From Adhaeribacter soli (GTDB taxonomy: Bacteria; Bacteroidota; Bacteroidia; Cytophagales; Hymenobacteraceae), in contig NZ_VTWT01000011.1 of assembly GCF_008727925.1 (NCBI RefSeq), positions 62,001-126,000 on the forward strand: a stretch of DNA of 64,000 nucleotides. The letters are read 5' to 3'. Below are positions 54,418 to 61,392 of this stretch, piece by piece. The translations under genes and the position numbers were made by a program. Below the pieces are notes generated by a model that worked only from the letters and a program-made list of their open reading frames with translations, had not been told where the DNA came from and searched no databases. The stretch's first letter is position 1. Every line of letters begins with the position of its first letter.

Positions 54418-54530
54418 AATGAATTGCCCTTAGCTTCAGCCAAACTTACTTTATATGTTCAAGAATTTCTGGTTAGGCTAAAACCAAATAATTATCCCTG
54501 ATCCCCTGCCTGAAGGCAGGGGCAATTGAA
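54418..54530. repeat. Variant MITE-like element
   Basis: It begins ATGAATTGCCCTTAGC and ends GGGGCAATTGAA, with CCCCTGCCTGAAGGCAGGGG at 54503-54522 and inner words TCAGCCAAAC and GGCTAAAACCAAATAATT like those inside copies 1-3. The terminal match is weaker than in those. Confidence 0.5.
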
Positions 54531-54651
54531 TCGCACAAACTCTCCCGAAAAAGCCGGCTCAAAAAACCTACGCTTTTTACCTCCAAAACTTCAGCATTTC
54601 AGAAAATTAAAACCTGAAAGGACTACAAAAATTCAAATCAAAATATCCATT

Positions 54652-54673
54652 GCCGTTGACTTCAGTCAACGGC
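54652..54673. repeat. Small palindrome in the nrdJ leader
   Basis: GCCGTTGACTT and AGTCAACGGC form a 22-base palindrome (10-base arms) that ends 13 bases before the nrdJ ATG. It would fold near the ribosome binding site. CCATTGCCGTTGAC resembles a short form of the MITE-like terminus. Confidence 0.7.
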
Positions 54674-54686
54674 CAAATAACTACCT

Positions 54687-57600
54687 ATGAAAAAAGAGCC
54701 TACCTCCAACACCAAAGGCCTGCCGATCAGGCGCTATTTCACCACAGCCCAAAATTCAAATCCCTACGACCATTTCAAATTCAGCTTCCGCTCTTCTGCC
54801 ATTAAAAACCCCAACGGCGAAGCAGTTTTCGAAATGAATAACGTGGAAGTGCCGGTAACCTGGTCGCAAATTGCTACCGATATTCTGGCGCAGAAATATT
54901 TCCGGAAAACCGGCGTACCGCAACCCGATGGCACGTCTGGCGGCGAAACTTCCGTAAAACAAGTCGTACACCGGTTAGCAGCCTGCTGGCAGGATTGGGG
55001 CCAACGCTATGGTTATTTTGCTTCGGAAGAGGCGGCACAAACGTTTTACGACGAAGTGGTTTTCATGCTGCTGGGCCAATATGCCGCGCCGAATTCGCCG
55101 CAATGGTTCAACACCGGTTTGTACCACAGCTACGGCATTAAAGGCGATTCGCAGGGGCATTTTTATGTAGATCCTGAAACCGGAAAACTGAAAGAATCGG
55201 AATCGGCTTATGAACGACCACAGCCGCATGCCTGCTTTATTTTATCGGTGAAAGACGACCTAGTAAATGAAGGCGGTATCATGGATCTGTTCGTGCGCGA
55301 AGCCCGCATTTTTAAATACGGCTCCGGTGTAGGCACCAATTATTCCTCCATTCGCGGCGGCATCGAAAAACTTTCCGGCGGCGGGCATTCTTCGGGCTTG
55401 ATGTCCTTTCTGAAAGTAGGGGACCGGGCTGCCGGGGCCATAAAATCGGGCGGAACCACGCGGCGCGCGGCCAAAATGGTAAGCCTCGATCTGGACCATC
55501 CGGAAATTGAAGATTTCATTAACTGGAAAGTAGAGGAGGAGAAGAAAGTAGCTGCCTTGATTGCCGCCGGATATGCTTCCGATTACGAAGGCGAAGCCTA
55601 CCGCACCGTTTCCGGCCAGAATTCCAACAACTCCGTGCGTGTACCCGACAGTTTTTTTTCCGCTTTGGCTACCGATTCGGATTGGGAGCTGAAAGCCCGC
55701 ACCGACGGCCACACTGTAAAGAAAGTGCCCGCCCAAAAACTCTGGAACGAAATAAATGAAGCCGCCTGGCATTGCGCCGACCCCGGTCTGCAGTTCGACA
55801 CTACTATTAATGACTGGCACACGTGTCCGGAAGGTGGCCGCATAAAAGGCTCTAATCCTTGCTCCGAATACATGTTTTTAGACGATACAGCCTGCAATTT
55901 AGCGTCGCTGAATCTGCTGAAATTCTACAATCCCGAAACCGGAATTTTCGACACCGAAGCCTTTGAACACGCCTGCCGCCTTTGGACCATCGTGCTGGAA
56001 ATTTCGGTTTTAATGGCGCAGTTTCCGGCTAAAGATGTTGCGCAATTATCTTACGATTACCGAACCATTGGTTTGGGGTACGCCAATTTAGGCGCCCTGC
56101 TCATGGTTTCAGGCTTGCCTTACGATTCCGAAAAATCCAGAAATATAGCTGCTGCAATTACCGCTATCATGACCGGATCGGCCTACAAAACTTCCGCGGA
56201 AATGGCTTCCGTATTAGGTCCGTTTGCGAAGTTTTCGGAAAATAGAAACGCCATGCTGGGGGTCATCAAAAACCACCGGGCGGCGGCATATGAAAACCTG
56301 GAGTTTGTTAACCTTTCCATAAAACCACAAAATATCAATTCGAAAATTTGTCCGGATTATTTACTGAAGGCGGCACAAAAAAGCTGGGACGAAGCACTGG
56401 CGCTGGGAGAAGAATTCGGTTTTAGAAACGCCCAGGCTACTGTAATTGCGCCCACCGGCACCATCGGTCTGCTTATGGATTGCGACACCACCGGTGTAGA
56501 ACCCGATTTTGCCCTGGTGAAATTCAAGAAACTCTCCGGCGGCGGATACTTCAAGATAATCAACCAGGCGGTGCCGGCGGCTTTGCAGAAATTAGGGTAT
56601 TCCGAAGCGGAAATTCAAGGAATTATTACCTATGCCAAGGGAAGCGGAAGTCTGAAAAAGGCGCCGTATCTAAATCCGGAATTCCTGACTGAAAAAGGCT
56701 TAACCGAAGTAGAAGTTCAGCAGATTGAAAATTCCTTAAGCACGGCCTTCGACATCCGGTTTGCGTTTACGAAGTTCGTTTTAGGCGGAGCAATTTTTGA
56801 TCGTTTGGGCATACCGTTTGAGCAACATTCCAGACCAGATTTCGATTTACTTAACTACTGGAAGCTAACGCCCAAACAAGTAAACGAAGCAAACGCATAT
56901 CTAGCCGGCACCATGACCCTGGAAGGCGCACCTTTCCTGAAACCGGAGCATTACGCCGTGTTCGATTGTGCCAACCGTTGCGGCGAAAATGGTATGCGTT
57001 ATATCAAACCGATGGGGCATTTGCAGATGATGGCCGCCGTCCAACCTTTCATTTCCGGCGCTATTTCCAAAACGGTAAACCTGCCCCACGAAACTACGGT
57101 GGAAGAAGTAGCTGATATTAACCGCAAAGCCTGGGAGTTAGGTCTGAAAGCCTGCGCTTTGTACCGCGACGGCAGCAAACTTTCACAGCCGCTTATGCAG
57201 CAGAAAAAGGAAGCTGAGGACGAAGAAAATCCGGAAAAAGCTACGGTTTTTGCCCCCGAAACTGCCGCACCCGATGCCCCGAAAATGCTGACCGAAGAAC
57301 AGGTACTGGAAGCTGCGATGGCCATTATTGCCGAATCGAAAGATACCAAATTCAAGCGGGCTTTATCAGAGATCGTAAAGCGCAAACGCCTGCCCGACAA
57401 ACGCAACGGTTTCACCCAGAAAGCTAAAATAGACGGCCATACCATTTACATCCGGACTGGCGAATATTCCGATGGTACCCTTGGGGAGATTTTTATCGAC
57501 ATGTACAAAGAAGGAGCGTCGTTCCGGAGCTTGCTAAACTGCTTTGCCATTTCGTTGTCGCTCGGCTTGCAATACGGCGTGCCCTTAGATGAATTCGTGA

Positions 57601-58001
57601 GCCGTTTCACCTTCACCCGTTTCGAACCGGCCGGCCGTGTAGAGCACCCCAACATCAAGCAAGCCACTTCCATTTTCGATTACATTTTCCGCTTGCTCGC
57701 TTTTGAATACTTGGAGCGCCACGATCTGGTACACGTAAAACCGGAAGAGTTGCCCGAAGAAGCGCCGCAACAATCCGTTGAAAAGGAAATAGCTTACGCT
57801 CCTGTTGGAGATGCCTCCGGAGCCAACGGCAAGCCGGTAATTCTGGAGAAAAAGCAAACGTTTATGTTCGAACAAACCCAGCAGGTATTAGCCAGCATGA
57901 TGGGCGATGCGCCGGCTTGCCCGACTTGTGGGCATATTACCATTCGCTCCGGTACCTGCTATAAGTGTTTGAATTGCGGCAGTAGTTTGGGGTGTAGTTA
58001 G
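54687..58001 (+). CDS. nrdJ: Vitamin B12-dependent (class II) ribonucleotide reductase
   Basis: The 1104-residue enzyme reduces ribonucleotides to deoxyribonucleotides with adenosylcobalamin and works with or without oxygen. Visible motifs: APNSPQWFNTGL near 130, PHACFILSV with the catalytic Cys, FKYGSGVGTNYS, SNPCSEYMFLDDTACNLASL, and ATVIAPTGTIG. The C-terminus has CPTCGHITIRSGTCYKCLNC, a zinc-ribbon/redox cysteine tail of long NrdJ forms. Its place between NO-response genes suits anaerobic growth. It is monocistronic, with a palindrome before the ATG and a palindromic terminator after the stop. Confidence 0.93.
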   Translation: MKKEPTSNTKGLPIRRYFTTAQNSNPYDHFKFSFRSSAIKNPNGEAVFEMNNVEVPVTWSQIATDILAQKYFRKTGVPQPDGTSGGETSVKQVVHRLAACWQDWGQRYGYFASEEAAQTFYDEVVFMLLGQYAAPNSPQWFNTGLYHSYGIKGDSQGHFYVDPETGKLKESESAYERPQPHACFILSVKDDLVNEGGIMDLFVREARIFKYGSGVGTNYSSIRGGIEKLSGGGHSSGLMSFLKVGDRAAGAIKSGGTTRRAAKMVSLDLDHPEIEDFINWKVEEEKKVAALIAAGYASDYEGEAYRTVSGQNSNNSVRVPDSFFSALATDSDWELKARTDGHTVKKVPAQKLWNEINEAAWHCADPGLQFDTTINDWHTCPEGGRIKGSNPCSEYMFLDDTACNLASLNLLKFYNPETGIFDTEAFEHACRLWTIVLEISVLMAQFPAKDVAQLSYDYRTIGLGYANLGALLMVSGLPYDSEKSRNIAAAITAIMTGSAYKTSAEMASVLGPFAKFSENRNAMLGVIKNHRAAAYENLEFVNLSIKPQNINSKICPDYLLKAAQKSWDEALALGEEFGFRNAQATVIAPTGTIGLLMDCDTTGVEPDFALVKFKKLSGGGYFKIINQAVPAALQKLGYSEAEIQGIITYAKGSGSLKKAPYLNPEFLTEKGLTEVEVQQIENSLSTAFDIRFAFTKFVLGGAIFDRLGIPFEQHSRPDFDLLNYWKLTPKQVNEANAYLAGTMTLEGAPFLKPEHYAVFDCANRCGENGMRYIKPMGHLQMMAAVQPFISGAISKTVNLPHETTVEEVADINRKAWELGLKACALYRDGSKLSQPLMQQKKEAEDEENPEKATVFAPETAAPDAPKMLTEEQVLEAAMAIIAESKDTKFKRALSEIVKRKRLPDKRNGFTQKAKIDGHTIYIRTGEYSDGTLGEIFIDMYKEGASFRSLLNCFAISLSLGLQYGVPLDEFVSRFTFTRFEPAGRVEHPNIKQATSIFDYIFRLLAFEYLERHDLVHVKPEELPEEAPQQSVEKEIAYAPVGDASGANGKPVILEKKQTFMFEQTQQVLASMMGDAPACPTCGHITIRSGTCYKCLNCGSSLGCS

Positions 58002-58022
58002 GAAGTGAGCTACATTGAAAGC

Positions 58023-58064
58023 AAAACAGGTAGCGCAGGGTTTAAACCCTTCGCTACCTGTTTT
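58023..58064 (+). terminator. Palindromic terminator after nrdJ
   Basis: AAAACAGGTAGCGCAGGGTTT pairs with AAACCCTTCGCTACCTGTTTT (one mismatch), followed by T residues. The sequence belongs to the GTAGCG...GGGTTTAAACCC repeat family, so a repeat seems to have become the terminator. Confidence 0.75.
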
Positions 58065-58069
58065 TTATT

Positions 58070-58201
58070 GTCCTCCTGAGCGAGAGCGAAGGACCTCGTC
58101 GGCTGAAAGAAAAAGGTAAACTATGAAGTTGAATGGACTTTTCGCGATAGAACGGCAGTGCAACTCGCCAACAAGGTCCTTCGCTCGCGCTCAGGAGGAC
58201 A
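58070..58201. repeat. GTCCTCCTGAGCGAGAGCGAAGG-type inverted repeat element
   Basis: The left arm TGTCCTCCTGAGCGAG begins at about 58069 and the inverted right arm ends TCAGGAGGACA at 58201. Each arm includes CGAAGGACC. It lies between convergent nrdJ and the membrane gene. Confidence 0.85.
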
Positions 58202-58205
58202 GCTT

Positions 58206-59441
58206 TTAAGCTAGCTTTTTCTTGAAGGAATTGCTAATAATGAATAATCCTAACCCAACCGGCAACCCCACACTCAACCCAAACATCAACCAATCATAAT
58301 TCGGGATCATTCCCAGCTTTGCCCAAAAAAATATTCCCTGGAAAAACAACAATCCTTCCGTTAAAATAAATGCCAGCAAAAACACCACCAACCCAATTTT
58401 GGCAATTCGGTTCTTCAACGAGATCCAGCGCATTTGCAGAAACCAGCCAAACAAAAATAAACTAATAAACCCAATAAGAACCAGGTGCAGATACCCGATA
58501 ATTAAATGCCGTAACTTATAGGTCAGTTCTGCAAAATAGGGGATGGCCGAAACAACCTGCATCAGAATTTTTAAGGCGAAAGCAGTAAAGGAAAGCAATA
58601 ATAAACTTCGGCTCCAAGCATTTAATTTTGCATAAAGTTGAGGCCAAAACGCTAAAGAAACCCGCCCGAAAATTAACAGCGCTACAACCTGCACCAAAGC
58701 GGAAAAACCGGCGATGACGTAAACCAATGAATCGGGCCTGGTCCAGAGCACGGAAAGGAGGTAGGCCGGCAGACATGCCCAGAAAAACAACCGGAAAAAT
58801 AAGGTTGCTTTTTGGCGGTTGAAAGGGATATGGTAGTGTTCTAAAAGCCAGAAAAACAAACCCAGCGCCGCAAAACTAAACCAACCGTTGTACTGGAAAT
58901 GCAGGTAAAAATAAATGGCGTTGTAGTAGACGTTAGTAAAGCTGTTTCCGGAAGCCATGATCGGACCCATCGCCCAAGGGCCTAAACTGGAAAGCCCCAG
59001 AAAAAACAGGGCGGCTTTAAAGAATTTGAAAGAGAAGGCATGTTGGGTTTTTACCAGTTCTGAGTGTTTGCAATCTTTCAGTAACTGGTAAATAAAGGCG
59101 TAACTGAAAAGTATGTGCAGCGTGGAGAACGTAATTGAAAACAACGCATAACCCTGCATCGGAAAGCTGATCAGCATTCCTAAAACCGAAGCCTGCGCGA
59201 GCCAGAAGAGCCAACTGTAGATCTTTTTCCGGTACAGATTTTCCGGTAAATACGAAGGCAAAAAGGCTATGAAAAATGCAGAAAAAAGCCAGCCCAATAA
59301 GGCTACGTGGCTGTGCGCATGAAGAAAGTATTTGAAATTTACGCCCTCTTTAGGGTGTACAAATTGCCAGCGCAAAAACAAACCCAGCAAGGCTACCACC
59401 AGTAAATTCAGGAATGCAATTTTAAGCCAGGCAAGTTTCAA
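58206..59441 (-). CDS. Second heme-copper-oxidase-like membrane protein of unknown function
   Basis: The 411-residue protein has about 12 helices. Histidine-rich helix motifs include FLHAHSHVALLGW (H41, H43, H45), FYLHFQYNGWFSF and RHLIIGYLHLVLIG, which look like heme ligands. It shares style but no clear alignment with the protein at 50059-51405. It does not have a full oxidase active site that I can recognise. It lies among NO and low-oxygen genes and probably takes part there, but the role is unknown. Confidence 0.65.
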   Translation of the reverse strand: MKLAWLKIAFLNLLVVALLGLFLRWQFVHPKEGVNFKYFLHAHSHVALLGWLFSAFFIAFLPSYLPENLYRKKIYSWLFWLAQASVLGMLISFPMQGYALFSITFSTLHILFSYAFIYQLLKDCKHSELVKTQHAFSFKFFKAALFFLGLSSLGPWAMGPIMASGNSFTNVYYNAIYFYLHFQYNGWFSFAALGLFFWLLEHYHIPFNRQKATLFFRLFFWACLPAYLLSVLWTRPDSLVYVIAGFSALVQVVALLIFGRVSLAFWPQLYAKLNAWSRSLLLLSFTAFALKILMQVVSAIPYFAELTYKLRHLIIGYLHLVLIGFISLFLFGWFLQMRWISLKNRIAKIGLVVFLLAFILTEGLLFFQGIFFWAKLGMIPNYDWLMFGLSVGLPVGLGLFIISNSFKKKLA

Positions 59442-59462
59442 AATAATTTTTGTTTGTCTAAT

Positions 59463-59632
59463 GTAGAGACGTAATTTATTACGTCTCCCACAATATTACA
59501 TCTCCACAGGTATTACGTCTCTAGGGAAATTACGATTCCTATAGGATTGGCCTTTGTTGTTTCCTTGAAAACCCCGGGATTGGAATTAATCTCTGTGCAT
59601 CGAATGGAGACTTAATAAATTACGTCTCTACA
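59463..59632. repeat. Cluster of GAGACGTAAT palindromes
   Basis: GAGACGTAAT/ATTACGTCTC with a 2-base loop lies at 59466-59487. More ATTACGTCTC and AATTACGTCTCTAC words occur at about 59511-59522 and 59616-59632. Similar GTAGAGACG repeats are dispersed in other bacteria. Confidence 0.7.
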
Positions 59633-59635
59633 GCA

Positions 59636-60082
59636 CTATTCAAAAAACGTCTGGTAAACGCCTAAGCGATCCTGAAGCCGTAATTGCGCGGCAGTAGAAG
59701 CAGCAACGTCATCACCCTGCAGAATCTGAACGTCTTTCATGATCGGCGTCAGGAAAGTATGCAGCTCGTCGTGGGCCGGACCGGTCATGGTGCATTGCCG
59801 GAAAATGGTGTTTAGTTCGCCGTTCAGGGTTTTTCCTAATTCCTGAAAGGCTACCACGTCGCCGGCGGTTTTACCGGTATCGAACGTTTCCAGGAGTAGT
59901 TGCATGCTTTCAATGCTGGCAGTAGTGGCTTCGTCGGCGCGCCATTTCTGGTTATTCGGGTCCAGTTTCAAATCGGAAGCTACAGCGGCATCCAGAATAT
60001 TGGTGGTCGGGATGCGGTCAGCTTCGCTGGTGCAGGAATACGTAAGGCCTACGAGCAAAAGTAGAATAAATAACTGTTTCAT
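59636..60082 (-). CDS. Small lipoprotein of unknown function
   Basis: The 148-residue protein has a lipoprotein signal (LLLLVGLTYSC, cysteine 17) followed by a helical region without a recognised family. TGPAHDELHTFLTPIMKDV is the most distinctive segment; its His, Met and Cys residues (CTMTG) might bind metal or heme, but this is speculative. It starts 9 bases after the thioredoxin-like gene and shares its transcript, so it may be part of the same NO response. Confidence 0.75.
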   Translation of the reverse strand: MKQLFILLLLVGLTYSCTSEADRIPTTNILDAAVASDLKLDPNNQKWRADEATTASIESMQLLLETFDTGKTAGDVVAFQELGKTLNGELNTIFRQCTMTGPAHDELHTFLTPIMKDVQILQGDDVAASTAAQLRLQDRLGVYQTFFE

Positions 60083-60091
60083 AGCTTTGGT

Positions 60092-60724
60092 TTAATTTAC
60101 GGGTTTAGACCGGCAAAGCGCTTCCTTCATCAGGTGAAGCAGGTCGCGCTGCAGGGCTTCGCTTTTATCTCTTGCGTACCAAATGGCCAGTTGCTGGTGC
60201 AATTCTTCTTTATCGGCGTAGGGGTTTTCAGTTTTAAATGCCTTTACTTTTTGCTGAATGGCTGTTGGTCGCGGGCCCCAGGTAAAAAGCGGTTCGCCGG
60301 TTTCTGCATCCTGGCAGATCAGTTTCGGAATGGCGCGGCCGCCGTTGGTCAGGTACAGATCCATTAGTTCCGGATTTTCGTCTCGCAGCAATATGGTAAG
60401 TTCAATGTTAGCGGAAGCGGTGGCAATTTCAGCAATGGCCGGCACCAGTTGGGCGCCATCGCCGCACCAGCTTTCGGTAATTAAAAGCCAGTCCCATTTT
60501 GCCGGAATTTGCTGCAGGGTTTCCCGAAGTTCGGGCAGCAAGGCAAAGGTTTTGTGCACCCGTTTGGTGCGTTGCGCATTCAGTTTGGTGAAGGCAATTT
60601 TCTCTTCGGTTTGCTCCGGTCCGGTAGTTTGGCCGGCAGCTACCAGCGCTTCTATTAATATGGAATACAGATTATAGGTAAGCGGATTTACCAAAGTAGG
60701 GGCCGTTTCGAAAGTTGTACTCAT
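60092..60724 (-). CDS. Thioredoxin-fold protein with a single active-site cysteine
   Basis: The 210-residue protein belongs to the Thioredoxin_9-like family. The active-site region reads LLITESWCGDGAQLVPAIAE; the usual CxxC is CGDG, so there is only one cysteine. TNGGRAIPKLI includes the cis-proline expected of thioredoxin folds. It cannot do dithiol chemistry alone; redox signalling, glutathionylation-like exchange or a non-redox role are possible. It is divergent from norC across a region with the candidate operator at 60791-60806. Confidence 0.82.
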   Translation of the reverse strand: MSTTFETAPTLVNPLTYNLYSILIEALVAAGQTTGPEQTEEKIAFTKLNAQRTKRVHKTFALLPELRETLQQIPAKWDWLLITESWCGDGAQLVPAIAEIATASANIELTILLRDENPELMDLYLTNGGRAIPKLICQDAETGEPLFTWGPRPTAIQQKVKAFKTENPYADKEELHQQLAIWYARDKSEALQRDLLHLMKEALCRSKPVN

Positions 60725-60790
60725 GAGTCAGGTATTTTATGCAAGTTTAATTTAATGCACTGGCTATAAGAATGATCCTGATCAGTAAAA

Positions 60791-60806
60791 AAGATGCATT
60801 TGTCTT
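60791..60806. promoter_or_regulatory. Candidate NO-responsive operator, second copy
   Basis: AAGATGCATTTGTCTT has AAGA/TCTT arms and an NsrR-like half-site AAGATGCATTT. It is 67-82 bases before the thioredoxin-like ATG and about 150 bases before the norC ATG. Adjacent CTTCCTTTCAGGAAG forms a small hairpin. Confidence 0.55.
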
Positions 60807-60957
60807 CCTTTCAGGAAGGTACCTTTAGAAAAGGGTGGAAGTGATTGAAGTCATTATTTAGGTTGATAACCATCATAGATGCGGCAGGGAATCAACTCTA
60901 ATTTCGGGCCGAAGATGTTCCCTGTTTTGCGGCCGTTTCCTCTTACGCTTCCTGCCT

Positions 60958-61392
60958 ATGTCCGAACGCACTTTTACCCGCTACCGCCTTATTTATACCT
61001 TGCTGAGTATCGCCTTCGTGGTGTTTTCGGGCTTTGTATATACGCAGGCCGTTCCGGAAAATAATAAGGTTGTAAGCTCAAAAGCGGTACAGGGAAAAAT
61101 GCTCTGGCAACAACACAATTGCAGTTCCTGCCATCAGCTTTACGGTTTGGGCGGCTATCTCGGACCCGACCTTACCAATACCCTTTCCTCTAAAGGAAAA
61201 GGCCGGGATTATGCCGCTGCCATTATGAAAAGCGGTACCCAGGTTATGCCTGATTTCCACTTGAACGATGCCGAAATTGAAGCGCTGCTGGCCTTTCTGG
61301 AGCACGCCGATAAAAGCGGCAACAACCGCGTGCACAGTTATAAAATTGGCCGGGATGGTACCATAACTTCGGAAGGAGAAACCCGGAAATGA
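60958..61392 (+). CDS. norC: NorC-like membrane-anchored cytochrome c
   Basis: The 144-residue protein has one N-terminal membrane helix (about 9-29) and a c-type heme domain with CSSCH (residues 55-59), LYGLGGYLGPDL and the axial Met in QVMPDFHL. This matches the small subunit of cytochrome-c nitric oxide reductase. The next gene starts within its stop codon (ATGA), a tight operon with norB. The ATG at 60958 directly precedes a short basic leader and the helix. Confidence 0.88.
   Translation: MSERTFTRYRLIYTLLSIAFVVFSGFVYTQAVPENNKVVSSKAVQGKMLWQQHNCSSCHQLYGLGGYLGPDLTNTLSSKGKGRDYAAAIMKSGTQVMPDFHLNDAEIEALLAFLEHADKSGNNRVHSYKIGRDGTITSEGETRK

Larger units (their letters stand above)
54089..54686. 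other. Divergent intergenic region between RIC and nrdJ, rich in palindromes
   Basis: It contains the candidate NO operator at 54129-54154, the 52-bp perfect palindrome at 54365-54416, a variant element at about 54418-54530 and a small palindrome at 54652-54673 just before the nrdJ start. No gene is seen. Confidence 0.75.
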
